This document shows positions 9,351 to 17,910 of a stretch of 64,000 nt of DNA, piece after piece. Under the pieces are notes generated by a model. The model did not search any database, was not told the origin of the DNA, and was given only the letters and a program-made list of their open reading frames with translations. The stretch is from Ignavibacteriales bacterium (GTDB taxonomy: Bacteria; Bacteroidota; Ignavibacteria; Ignavibacteriales; Ignavibacteriaceae), in contig JAGUYG010000031.1 of the NCBI GenBank assembly GCA_020061465.1, positions 1 to 64,000 of the forward strand. Direction: 5' to 3'. Each line of letters starts with the position of its first letter. The stretch's first letter is position 1. The translations under genes and the position numbers were made by a program.

Positions 9351-9674
9351 ATGCTCATAACAACCACAAACTCCATCGAGGGAAGAAGAATAACTAATTA
9401 TCACGGCTTAGTAACCGGTGAGGCAATAATGGGGGCGAATATTTTTAAGGACTTCTTTGCCGGTATTCGGGATATCGTCGGTGGCAGATCTGCCGCTTAT
9501 GAAAAGGAGCTTAGAAAAGCAAAAGATATTGCCGTCCAGGAAATGGTTCAGCAGGCTCAAATGATGGGCGCAAACGCAGTGATAGCAGTTGACCTCGATT
9601 ACGAAACCATCGGGGCAGGAAGTGGAAATATGCTCATGGTAAGTGCAAGCGGAACAGCAGTCTCAATTGAGTAA
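9351..9674 (+). CDS. YbjQ/UPF0145 family protein
   Basis: A 107-residue protein of the YbjQ (UPF0145, heavy-metal-binding-like) family. Hallmarks are the opening [27 protein letters not shown], the charged middle, and the [13 protein letters not shown] segment near the end. Members form a pentameric beta-rich fold; the biochemical role is not established. It sits eight bases before era and could share its transcript, although no functional link is known. Confidence 0.9.
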   Translation: MLITTTNSIEGRRITNYHGLVTGEAIMGANIFKDFFAGIRDIVGGRSAAYEKELRKAKDIAVQEMVQQAQMMGANAVIAVDLDYETIGAGSGNMLMVSASGTAVSIE

Positions 9675-9681
9675 TGTACAG

Positions 9682-10593
9682 ATGATTAACATAAAATCCG
9701 GTTATGTATCTATCCTTGGACTTCCAAATGCAGGCAAATCTACTTTGATGAACGCACTGTTAGGTCAGAAGCTTTCAATTATTACTATCAAACCACAAAC
9801 AACACGTAAAAAAATTATTGGAATATTATCCGAACCGGAATATCAAATAATTTTTCTTGATACCCCCGGTGTTCTTAAACCGGCATATCTTCTTCAACAA
9901 AAAATGGTGGCGGCAATTGAACAGTCGATTAAAGATTCGGATGTTATTTTATTGATGATGGATTGTCATGAAGACCCTGTAGGTAATAAATTATTCAATC
10001 AACAATTTGTTCAAGAAATAATTTTGAGGAGCAGTAAACCAAAGATATTAATTCTTAACAAAGCTGATTTATCAACGCAGGAAAAAATATCTTTTCTAAT
10101 ATCAAAATTTGAAAAGCTCAAATTATTCAAAGAAATAATTCCGACCGCCGTAACTCTAAATTTTAATGTTGAGTCAATAAAGCCAGCTATTCTCCACTAC
10201 CTTCCGTATCATCCCAAATATTATCCCGATGACATAATAGCCGATGCGAACGAAAGATTTTTTGTTTCCGAGATTATAAGAGAAAAAATATTAGAACAGT
10301 ATAAGGAAGAGATTCCATACAGTGTTGAGGTAGTAATCGCCGATTTCAAAGAAAGAGAAACCGGTAAGGATTTTATTCAAGCGGAAATAGTTGTTGAGAA
10401 AGAGACACAAAAAGCAATTCTGATCGGTAAAGACGGGGAGGCAATCAAAAAATTAGGTAAAAATGCCCGCAAAGCAATTGAAGATTTTTTAGGCAGAGAG
10501 GTATTCCTGGATTTGCGTGTGAAAGTAAGAAAAAATTGGCGCTCCAATGAAAACTTTCTGAAAGCTTTTGGCTATTCGATTGACGACAAATAA
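9682..10593 (+). CDS. era: GTPase Era
   Basis: Ribosome-assembly GTPase that binds 16S rRNA. The G-domain motifs are in order: GLPNAGKST (P-loop), a switch region with TTRKK, DTPG (G3) and NKAD (G4). The C-terminal KH domain shows IGKDGEAIKKLGKNARKAIE and ends with VRKNWR, typical for Era. From the ATG at 9682 it has 303 residues, the usual length; an upstream ATG at 9643 lies inside the preceding gene and adds 13 unlikely residues. Confidence 0.95.
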   Translation: MINIKSGYVSILGLPNAGKSTLMNALLGQKLSIITIKPQTTRKKIIGILSEPEYQIIFLDTPGVLKPAYLLQQKMVAAIEQSIKDSDVILLMMDCHEDPVGNKLFNQQFVQEIILRSSKPKILILNKADLSTQEKISFLISKFEKLKLFKEIIPTAVTLNFNVESIKPAILHYLPYHPKYYPDDIIADANERFFVSEIIREKILEQYKEEIPYSVEVVIADFKERETGKDFIQAEIVVEKETQKAILIGKDGEAIKKLGKNARKAIEDFLGREVFLDLRVKVRKNWRSNENFLKAFGYSIDDK

Positions 10594-10646
10594 CAATACC
10601 TGCTGATTTAATATAATCTAAAGCAAATTTATCCTGTTTTTAATTC

Positions 10647-11552
10647 ATGAAAAAATATTTAAGCGAAGGCGCCTTACTGCTAAATACTATTATTTGGGGA
10701 GCTACCTTTGCTCTAATTAAAACAGCTCTTAATGACATCTCCCCAATGATGTTCATTTCTTTCAGATTTACTTTAGCTGCCCTGCTTCTTCTCCCTATTT
10801 ATAAGAGCGTACTGAAAGTATTAAATAAACAGTTGTTAATCCAAGGTGTGTTTTTAGGACTTCTCTACTTTTTAGGATTTGCATCTCAAACAATCGGACT
10901 AAAATATACAACCGCTACAAAATCAGGTTTTATTACAGGAACTTTCGTAGTATTCACGCCGATATTTCAAGTATTCATTGAAAAAAGAATGCCGGGGAAA
11001 GGAAGCCTGATAGCTATTGTTTTAGTTATTGCCGGATTAGTTTTACTTTCAAGCAAGGGCGAATCGCTGCTGGATGTTTTTAACGAGATCGGTACTAATT
11101 TTAATATAGGTGATTTTCTTACACTTATTTGTGCCATTTTTTTCGCGTTATATTTAGTATACCTGGATATCATAAGTAAGCAGCATCCATATATGCCGCT
11201 TGTATTTTTGCAAATTGCGGTTACAGCAATTGGAGGAATTTTGATGGCTGGAATATTTTCAACAACCGGAATTGAAGAACCATTTTATGTTTTAAATTTT
11301 AACGTTGTATTTGCGATTATCTACACTGCTCTCTTAGCCACAGTGTTAACCACCATTCTGCAAACGAAATATCAAAAGTTTGTTACCCCGACTAAAGCGG
11401 GTATCATCTTCTCGTTAGAACCTATCTTTGCAGCCGTGCTGGCTTACATGCTTCTAACCGAACAAATTTCAAACTTTGGCTTTATAGGCTGTATACTTAT
11501 ATTTACAGGGCTTTTGGCTTCAGAGTTAATCGATAAAAACAAGAAAATGTAA
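10647..11552 (+). CDS. EamA/DMT-family transporter
   Basis: Drug/metabolite-superfamily permease of 301 residues with about ten hydrophobic helices arranged as two EamA repeats. The first repeat contains NTIIWGATFALIKTAL and the second GDFLTLICAIFFALYLVYLD, with the usual basic loop in between and a basic C-terminus (LIDKNKKM). Inner membrane. The substrate of this family cannot be read from sequence. It ends one base before the acylphosphatase gene, so it is probably cotranscribed with 11554-14606. Confidence 0.9.
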   Translation: MKKYLSEGALLLNTIIWGATFALIKTALNDISPMMFISFRFTLAALLLLPIYKSVLKVLNKQLLIQGVFLGLLYFLGFASQTIGLKYTTATKSGFITGTFVVFTPIFQVFIEKRMPGKGSLIAIVLVIAGLVLLSSKGESLLDVFNEIGTNFNIGDFLTLICAIFFALYLVYLDIISKQHPYMPLVFLQIAVTAIGGILMAGIFSTTGIEEPFYVLNFNVVFAIIYTALLATVLTTILQTKYQKFVTPTKAGIIFSLEPIFAAVLAYMLLTEQISNFGFIGCILIFTGLLASELIDKNKKM

Positions 11553-11553
11553 G

Positions 11554-11838
11554 ATGAATTCCGGTGAAAAGAGAGCCGAAATTATTGTAAAAGGTTTAGT
11601 GCAGGGCGTTGGATTCAGATACTTTGTTCTAAGGCATGCACTTAAACTTGGGCTTAAAGGTTACGTAAAAAATTTATATTCCGGGGATGTTTTTACGGTT
11701 GTTGAAGGAAGTCTTGCACAAATAGAAGCCCTATACGAACAGTTAAAAATAGGTCCTTCATATTCAAGCGTTAGGAAGCATCAAATAATCTGGAGCGACT
11801 CACAAAACGAATTTACTAATTTCGAGATACGCCATTGA
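11554..11838 (+). CDS. acyP: Acylphosphatase
   Basis: Small cytosolic enzyme (94 residues) hydrolysing acyl phosphates. The family signature VKGLVQGVGFRYFV contains the catalytic Arg, and LGLKGYVKNLYSGDV supplies the catalytic Asn (G-Y-V-K-N). Length and order match the family. It is separated by one base from the transporter upstream and overlaps ispF by four bases (TTGA), so it belongs to a tightly packed run of genes through lnt. Confidence 0.93.
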   Translation: MNSGEKRAEIIVKGLVQGVGFRYFVLRHALKLGLKGYVKNLYSGDVFTVVEGSLAQIEALYEQLKIGPSYSSVRKHQIIWSDSQNEFTNFEIRH

Positions 11839-12323
11839 ACTTCAACTTTAGAACAGGTATCGGTTTCGATGTGCATCAGTTTTCGGATAATAGAAAACTG
11901 ATAATCGGAGGAGTTGAAATACCTTATGAAAAAGGCTTGTCGGGTCATTCGGATGCGGATGTCCTGCTTCATGCAATCTGCGATGCGCTGCTCGGCGCCG
12001 CTGCTTTAGGCGATATTGGTATGCACTTTCCGGATTCGGCTCCTGAATATAAAAATGTAAGCAGCGCACTTTTACTGCAGGAGGTTTCGTCACAGCTAAA
12101 ATCTTCCGGTTTTTCCGTGGGTAACATTGATTCGGTGGTGATGGCTGAGAAACCTAAGCTTCTGCCTTATATAAATTTAATGAGGGAAAAAATTTCCAAA
12201 ATTTTGAACGTACCTATTGAGAGGATATCAATTAAAGCAACCACTACGGAAAGTTTGGGATTTGTTGGTCGCAAAGAAGGGATTGCCGCATTAGCAACCG
12301 CACTCATTATAAAAAATAAATAA
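11835..12323 (+). CDS. ispF: 2-C-methyl-D-erythritol 2,4-cyclodiphosphate synthase
   Basis: Fifth enzyme of the MEP isoprenoid pathway, converting CDP-ME 2-phosphate to the cyclic diphosphate with release of CMP. The zinc-binding and substrate motifs are clear: GIGFDVHQF, GHSDADVLLHAICDALLGAAALGDIG and the C-terminal ATTTESLGFVGRKEGIAA. At 162 residues it is full length. The start is a TTG overlapping the acylphosphatase stop (TTGA), giving the expected N-terminus just ahead of the FRTGIGFDVH motif. Confidence 0.96.
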   Translation: MNFNFRTGIGFDVHQFSDNRKLIIGGVEIPYEKGLSGHSDADVLLHAICDALLGAAALGDIGMHFPDSAPEYKNVSSALLLQEVSSQLKSSGFSVGNIDSVVMAEKPKLLPYINLMREKISKILNVPIERISIKATTTESLGFVGRKEGIAALATALIIKNK

Positions 12324-12324
12324 T

Positions 12325-12936
12325 ATGTTTGAAGATATTCTTAAGTTTATCACGCAACTTACTCCATTCTGGATTTATGTTACATTATTTCTATTTGCTT
12401 TTATTGAAAATGTCTTTCCACCCTCGCCAAGCGATTTAGTTATTGTGGTCGGAGGTTCTTTAATATCTCAAGGAGCTATACATTTTATCCCGACATTAAT
12501 CATCACAAGTCTTGGAAGTGTGTTAGGTTTTATGACTCTCTATTTTATTGGTTCGCAGTTAGATAAACGAGTAATCCGTGCGGGGAAAATCAAATTCATT
12601 TCCCTGGATGCTTTAGATAAGGCAGAGTTGTGGTTTAATAGGTATGGTTACTTTATAATTGCCGCAAATAGATTTCTTCCCGGAACAAGATCGGTAATTT
12701 CGTTTTTTGCCGGCTTAAGCGAACTTGATGTAAAAAAAACTGTTATATTGGCGCTGCTTAGTGCCTTCGCATGGAATTCAATTATAATTTATTTGGGAAT
12801 CGTCTTTGGTAATAATATCGAACGAATAGATTATTATTTAAATACGTACAGCAACATTGTAATTGCATTAATGGCGGCGATAGTTTTATTCTTTACAATA
12901 AGATATTTTTTCAGGAAAAGGAAAAGCGCAGGATGA
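12325..12936 (+). CDS. DedA-family (VTT-domain) membrane protein
   Basis: Inner-membrane protein of 203 residues with the DedA/SNARE-associated (VTT) pattern: ENVFPPSPSDLVIVVGG near the N-terminus, and NRFLPGTRSVISFFAGLSEL in the middle, the re-entrant loop with the conserved Arg and Gly/Pro. DedA proteins act as lipid scramblases or transporters (undecaprenyl phosphate, phosphatidylethanolamine) in studied bacteria; which lipid here is unknown. The gene starts one base after ispF and overlaps lnt by four bases. Confidence 0.9.
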   Translation: MFEDILKFITQLTPFWIYVTLFLFAFIENVFPPSPSDLVIVVGGSLISQGAIHFIPTLIITSLGSVLGFMTLYFIGSQLDKRVIRAGKIKFISLDALDKAELWFNRYGYFIIAANRFLPGTRSVISFFAGLSELDVKKTVILALLSAFAWNSIIIYLGIVFGNNIERIDYYLNTYSNIVIALMAAIVLFFTIRYFFRKRKSAG

Positions 12937-14606
12937 AAAAGTTTTTCAAAATTCTTAAGCTGCCGCTCGATCCTCCAGAGAAAAAAAATAGAAGAAAAGA
13001 AAGACTGCTTCTTGTTTTAAGCGGAGTGTTGTTAGGAATTTCCTTTCCTCCCTTTCCTTTTCCATTTCAACTTTTAATGTTCGTCGGGTTAATACCTCTG
13101 TTCATAGTGATAGAAAAGCGGGATAGACTTATCGCCGTTAATCGGGCAGTGTATTTAACTTTTTTTATTGTTTGCTTGATAACACTTTATTGGGTCGGAA
13201 GCTGGCAGGAAACCGCAGATCCTTTCCTTATGATTTCAGGTGTGCTTCTGATTTTTGTGAATCCGGTGTTATTTTTAATTCCTTCCACACTTTATTACTT
13301 TGCAAGAAAATACTTAAATGCTGCCGCAGCTATTTTCTTTATGCCGTTTTTCTGGGTTGCATACGAATATGCTTATATGTTAACAGACTTAAGTTTTCCC
13401 TGGCTTACACTTGGAAACGGTTTATCGTACTTCACATATTTCATACAAGCCGCCGATATTATCGGTGCTTTAGGATTGTCGCTTGTAGTTGTGTTGATTA
13501 ATGTATTATTGTATAAAGCATTTCATCTTAGAAATCAAATTAAAAAAGCAATCATTCCGAAAGCTGCAGCGGTTTTTATATTTGGTTTAATGTTAGCTTA
13601 TGGATATTTCCGAATTAACGGTTATAATATTTCGACCGAAAAAATAAAAGTTGGAATTATTCAACCCGATCTCGATCCGTGGGATAAATGGGCAAGCGGC
13701 GGCATTGATAGTATGATGAAACTTTATCTCGATCTTTCACAAAAAGCTGTCGATGGCGGTGCAGAGTTATTAATCTGGCCGGAGACTGCACTTCCGGTTT
13801 ACTTATTCGGAGGTACTTACAGGTCACAAGTTGATGAGCTTTTTTCGTTTATCCGGCAAAATAATGTTTACCTTCTAACCGGTATGCCCGACGTAATTTT
13901 TTACGATCGGGATGATCCCTCAATTCCTTCGGATGCAAAAAGCGGGAACAACGATGATTTTTTTTATACAACTTATAATGCAATTCTTCTTCTCTCGCCC
14001 CAAACAGTTAATCTTCAACGTTACGGTAAAATGAAATTAGTTCCCTTCGGAGAGCGGGTTCCTTATGTTGATGTGTTTCCTTTTTTGGGTGATTTAATTC
14101 GGTGGGGTGTTGGAATCACCGGCTGGAACGTAGGAAAAGAAAAAACCATTTTCACTTTACCAATCTCAAATACAAATTCTGATAGAGATACATTAAGAAT
14201 TAACGGCTTAGTTTGTTATGAATCAATTTATCCGGCATTCGTTTCGGAATTCATAAATAATGGTGCGGATTTAATTGTGGTGGTTACAAACGATAGCTGG
14301 TACGGCAAATCGAGTGGTCCTTATCAGCATAAAGAAATTGCAGTATTAAGAGCAATTGAAAATAGAAGGACCGTTATTAGGGCTGCTAACGGTGGTGTAA
14401 GCTGTATCATTAATCCGTTGGGAATTACGGAAGTCGAAACGGAGTTGTTCACTCAAACGGTTTTTACTGCCGATGCTGTGCTTCAAAATGAAGAAACTTT
14501 CTTTACTCAAAATTCTTTATTAGTTCCTATTGCATCATCTGTGATTTCTGTCTGGGTATTCGGAATATTTTTATTAAAGAAGATTAAAGCAAAATTCAAA
14601 TTGTAA
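12933..14606 (+). CDS. lnt: Apolipoprotein N-acyltransferase
   Basis: Adds the third acyl chain to lipoproteins at the inner membrane. The N-terminal half has about six to eight hydrophobic helices; the periplasmic nitrilase-like domain carries the Glu-Lys-Cys triad candidates in LLIWPETALPV, MKLVPFGERV and GLVCYESIYP. A last helix (ASSVISVWVFGIFLL) precedes a basic tail. At 557 residues it is normal length. It begins in an overlap with the DedA gene. Together with lgt at 62109, it shows a complete-type lipoprotein maturation capacity. Confidence 0.94.
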   Translation: MKKFFKILKLPLDPPEKKNRRKERLLLVLSGVLLGISFPPFPFPFQLLMFVGLIPLFIVIEKRDRLIAVNRAVYLTFFIVCLITLYWVGSWQETADPFLMISGVLLIFVNPVLFLIPSTLYYFARKYLNAAAAIFFMPFFWVAYEYAYMLTDLSFPWLTLGNGLSYFTYFIQAADIIGALGLSLVVVLINVLLYKAFHLRNQIKKAIIPKAAAVFIFGLMLAYGYFRINGYNISTEKIKVGIIQPDLDPWDKWASGGIDSMMKLYLDLSQKAVDGGAELLIWPETALPVYLFGGTYRSQVDELFSFIRQNNVYLLTGMPDVIFYDRDDPSIPSDAKSGNNDDFFYTTYNAILLLSPQTVNLQRYGKMKLVPFGERVPYVDVFPFLGDLIRWGVGITGWNVGKEKTIFTLPISNTNSDRDTLRINGLVCYESIYPAFVSEFINNGADLIVVVTNDSWYGKSSGPYQHKEIAVLRAIENRRTVIRAANGGVSCIINPLGITEVETELFTQTVFTADAVLQNEETFFTQNSLLVPIASSVISVWVFGIFLLKKIKAKFKL

Positions 14607-14613
14607 AAATCTG

Positions 14614-15657
14614 ATGGAAAAAATGATAGACCTAAGAAGCGATACTTTAACCAAACCTTCGGAGGGTATGAGAAAGGCGATGTACGAAGCCGAAGTTGGT
14701 GACGATGTATTCAAAGAAGATCCTACCGTGAATGCACTTGAAGAATTTGCTGCCGAATTGTTAGGAAAAGAAGCGGCACTGTTTGTTACGAGCGGAGTAA
14801 TGGGTAATCAACTTTGTTTAAATGTATTAAGCAGTCCGGGTGATGAAGTAATTTGCGAGAAAGACTCGCACATTTTTAATTATGAATCCGGTTCGCCTGC
14901 TGCATTGAGCGGTTTGCAGTTATCTCCCATAGAAGGTGTGAACGGAGTTATTCTTCCTGGACAAATAGAACCTTTGATAAGACCGGCTAATGCTTATTAC
15001 ATGCCCCGCACAAAAATTTTAACAATTGAGAATACACATAATCGTGCAGGCGGAACAATTCAACCCTTGGAGAACATCATTACTCTCAGTGCGTTGGCTA
15101 AACAACATAATTTATTTTTTCATTTAGATGGTGCGAGAATTTGGAATGCATCAGTTGCCACCGGTATCCCGGTAAAAGAATATGCTTCGCATTTCGACTC
15201 AGTTTCATGTTGTCTATCAAAAGGACTAGGCGCTCCGGTTGGTTCTATAATTGCCGGTTCAAAAGATTTTATCAATGAGGCATACAGAGTTAGAAAAGCT
15301 TGGGGTGGAGGAATGAGACAAGTCGGTATTCTTGCTGCTGCCGGTTTATATGCTTTGCAACATAATATCCACAGATTAAAAGAAGACCACGTTAATGCCA
15401 AGTATCTTGCCGAAAGAATAAATGCAAATCCAAATCTTGAAATAAATATGGAAGCAGTACAGACTAACATACTTCTCTTCAAACCGTTAAAACTTTCAAT
15501 TGAGGAAAGCATAAGAAGATGTAAGGAAAGGGGATTGTTGTTATCAGTTGGTAAGATAGATTTGATCCGTGCTGTTACCCATCTTGATGTTTCAGTGGAA
15601 GACATTCGGAAAGCTGCTGATATTATTGATGATGTTTTTAATGAACAGTATGTTTAA
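14614..15657 (+). CDS. ltaE: Low-specificity L-threonine aldolase
   Basis: PLP enzyme cleaving threonine/allo-threonine to glycine and acetaldehyde. The opening MIDLRSDTLTKPSEGMRKAM and the DDVFKEDPTVNALEE segment are diagnostic; the PLP-binding lysine is in CCLSKGLGAPVGS, and HLDGARIWNA holds the cofactor-contacting Asp/Arg. 347 residues, full length. Two ATGs nine bases apart (14614, 14623) could start it; the protein is the same otherwise. It follows lnt by seven bases, so it may be read from the same transcript. Confidence 0.94.
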   Translation: MEKMIDLRSDTLTKPSEGMRKAMYEAEVGDDVFKEDPTVNALEEFAAELLGKEAALFVTSGVMGNQLCLNVLSSPGDEVICEKDSHIFNYESGSPAALSGLQLSPIEGVNGVILPGQIEPLIRPANAYYMPRTKILTIENTHNRAGGTIQPLENIITLSALAKQHNLFFHLDGARIWNASVATGIPVKEYASHFDSVSCCLSKGLGAPVGSIIAGSKDFINEAYRVRKAWGGGMRQVGILAAAGLYALQHNIHRLKEDHVNAKYLAERINANPNLEINMEAVQTNILLFKPLKLSIEESIRRCKERGLLLSVGKIDLIRAVTHLDVSVEDIRKAADIIDDVFNEQYV

Positions 15658-15739
15658 TTGTAAATTTTAAAAGTGGTAAAAAAAGTAATGAAACAATGCC
15701 GCAACTAAACAATAATTAAGAGATTAAAAAAAGATTACA

Positions 15740-16171
15740 ATGAACACAGAACAATTCAAACACGAAACAAAAATAAAGGTAAGATTCTCCGATCTGGACG
15801 CAATGCATCATGTTAACAACGCAACTTATCTTACTTATCTGGAAGAAGCCCGAATTGATTATTTCAATAGTCTATTCAACCGTAAAAAAGATAGTCTTGA
15901 TTTTGAAGTTGTAATTGGCAGGATTGAGATAAATTATATTTACCCGATTGTGCTGGGTGATGAAGTTGAAGTATTAACCAGGGTTTCGAAATTCGGGGCT
16001 AAGAGTCTTGATGTTGAACATATTATCGCTATTAAAAAAGATAATAAGTTAATTAATGCAGCAACTTCTGTAACTAAGCTTGTTTATTATGATTATAAAG
16101 CTCAAACTACAAAAGTAATTCCGGAATATGCTAAAGCGAGAATTGCAAAATTTGAAGGATTGGCACTTTAA
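15740..16171 (+). CDS. Acyl-CoA thioesterase, hotdog fold (YbgC/4HBT type)
   Basis: A 143-residue hotdog-fold thioesterase. The motif FSDLDAMHHVNNATYLTYLEEARIDYF is the 4HBT/YbgC signature, with Asp18-region acidic residue as catalytic candidate. It releases free acid from an acyl-CoA or acyl-ACP; the chain length is not readable. A second member lies at 26326-26787 at the other end of the fatty-acid degradation cluster. The two are only loosely alike beyond the signature. Confidence 0.88.
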   Translation: MNTEQFKHETKIKVRFSDLDAMHHVNNATYLTYLEEARIDYFNSLFNRKKDSLDFEVVIGRIEINYIYPIVLGDEVEVLTRVSKFGAKSLDVEHIIAIKKDNKLINAATSVTKLVYYDYKAQTTKVIPEYAKARIAKFEGLAL

Positions 16172-16230
16172 AATCTTCTAAGCAGGGTATTCGATTATTC
16201 TAATTAACGGATTGGAATAATGAAAAGATT
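16172..16230. terminator. Stem-loop between convergent genes
   Basis: ATTATTCTAAT (16194-16204) pairs with ATTGGAATAAT (16211-16221), 11 positions with one G-T pair and a 6-base loop; AATCTT (16172-16177) and AAGATT (16225-16230) extend it outside. It separates the plus-strand thioesterase from the minus-strand regulator and may end both transcripts. Confidence 0.45.
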
Positions 16231-16251
16231 CTCATCGAGGATCAATAAAAG

Positions 16252-17739
16252 CTATAACTTTTTAATTGCATTCTCAATATCACTGGATATCTGAATCTTT
16301 TTAAGCGTAATTGGTTCTGATACTCTTTCTTTGCAGTCTGTTATGTTGCACATTTCACAAGTGTTGTTAACTATTCTAAATGGAATTTTAGGCTCATTCC
16401 AAAAATTTATTTTTTTCTTTAGATGATCATCCAGATAAAAGCCAAGTGTGATACTAGTAAACATATCTTTATCCAAAACGTTTTGCTGTGCTACTGAAAT
16501 GGAGAGGTATTCATCTTCTGTTTGATGAAACTTCGAATGAAGAATTCCTGCCTTCATTTTACCACCGCTTTCTATACCTTCCAACTCATGTTTAATATTT
16601 TTCAACAATTCGATTGATAACCATCGACGACAATAATGTTCGCTGGTTTGGTATCCACCAGGATTTTGCCGGATGTTTAATCGTACCTCTTTAGTAAGAT
16701 CATATCTGTCTGAGTGAGCAGAAGTGTTAAAGCGCAGGAAAAAGAATTTATGAATCTCCCAAACTTTTCCGGTTAAATTCGCTAATCTTTGAAAAAACAT
16801 TTCAGGTGTAGCGTTATATTTTTTTATTATCTCGAGAAGTGTATTACTACTCCATGTATTTTGTTTAAAAAAGTTATTAACATCTCTTACAAAAAAATCT
16901 TTATACAAAAGTAGAGCAGTGGCAAAGTAAGCTGATTTATAGTTGTTTAATAGATGGTCGAATGTATTAAGTTTCAAGCTCGAGTGGATGTAACTTCTAT
17001 TGCTTATTTCTAAATAATTATACGCTATTTCTTTTGTTAGAATAAAAGACTTTTGTGCTGTAGATATTCCCGGATTCAAAAATAGAATTGGCTGCTTGCC
17101 TGGTTTTAGAACTCCTCGCAATTGTCTTAATTCATTAAAATCATTAAATCTTTTTTCATCTATAACATAATGATATTCGTCCTTTAAGATGTCCGGAAGC
17201 AACTGCAAGATTATAGGCGGAGTAACATCTAGATTAAAGCCTGAAATAAAATTATTTACTGATTTTTCTATATCTTCAAAATAATTTTCGTTAATCTCTT
17301 TATAAATCCTAAGGGCAGTTCTGCTAAAATTATTTTGACTTAACTCAGCATTGTGCGCCATTTCAATAACTGTCGATACAAGTGCACTCAACTGATAAGA
17401 TGCTTCGGACATTAAAGAAATAAATTTATTAAGGTTAATTCCATAATGATCAAGTGGAAGCATTTCTAAAATGTTTGAATCAATAAGCTGTGCAATAGGA
17501 GTTAAGTTTCTTGTTAACTTAAGTGAAACAAGGCTATCGTAGCTTACTTCTAATGCATCTGCAAGCCGTGCAATTTTTTCAGCTTTAGGATATTTTTTAC
17601 CTTTTTCAATTTCGTTAAGATAGGAAACAGAGAGTGAGCTTTTTTCAGCCAGATCATTTAGCGAAAGATGCTTTTCCTGGCGTAACTGTTTCAGCTTCAA
17701 TCCGAAGATGAGCCTTATATAATTTCTATTATTCTCCAA
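16252..17739 (-). CDS. ScfR/RamB-like HTH regulator of fatty-acid degradation
   Basis: A 495-residue XRE-family regulator. Residues 10-72 form the helix-turn-helix (LKQLRQEKHLSLNDLAEKS, then SYLNEIEKGKKYPKAEKIARLADAL). The central part aligns in position with the IrrE/M78-like domain, but the zinc motif is degenerate: KEIAY (236-240) stands where HExxH is expected. The C-terminus has CEMCNITDCKER, as in the short-chain-fatty-acyl regulator (ScfR, DUF2083) family, which includes RamB and PrpR-like regulators binding acyl-CoA. It diverges from the acyl-CoA synthetase at 17911 across 171 bp and is likely its regulator (inference). Confidence 0.8.
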   Translation of the reverse strand: MENNRNYIRLIFGLKLKQLRQEKHLSLNDLAEKSSLSVSYLNEIEKGKKYPKAEKIARLADALEVSYDSLVSLKLTRNLTPIAQLIDSNILEMLPLDHYGINLNKFISLMSEASYQLSALVSTVIEMAHNAELSQNNFSRTALRIYKEINENYFEDIEKSVNNFISGFNLDVTPPIILQLLPDILKDEYHYVIDEKRFNDFNELRQLRGVLKPGKQPILFLNPGISTAQKSFILTKEIAYNYLEISNRSYIHSSLKLNTFDHLLNNYKSAYFATALLLYKDFFVRDVNNFFKQNTWSSNTLLEIIKKYNATPEMFFQRLANLTGKVWEIHKFFFLRFNTSAHSDRYDLTKEVRLNIRQNPGGYQTSEHYCRRWLSIELLKNIKHELEGIESGGKMKAGILHSKFHQTEDEYLSISVAQQNVLDKDMFTSITLGFYLDDHLKKKINFWNEPKIPFRIVNNTCEMCNITDCKERVSEPITLKKIQISSDIENAIKKL

Positions 17740-17783
17740 AACAATCCTTTTTTATACCAAAATATAAAAAAAATTAAATCAAC

Positions 17784-17818
17784 TTTTAGCAAATTTTCAT
17801 CTTTAGCGAAAATTCGCT
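17784..17818. promoter_or_regulatory. Candidate operator for the ScfR-like regulator
   Basis: In the divergent promoter region two direct repeats share TTTAGC (17785-17790 and 17802-17807), each followed by an A/T run and TTC. The second merges into the perfect 14-bp palindrome AGCGAAAATTCGCT (17805-17818). The RamB-type sites AAATTTGC-like read on the opposite strand. Placement between the regulator and the operon it likely controls supports an operator. Confidence 0.45.
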
Positions 17819-17910
17819 TGCTTAATATCATCTGTTGCCGTATATTAAAAATAAAAATAAAGCTTATTTGCCAATCATTAATTAACAAAATAATAAAAGT
17901 CGAGGTAATC

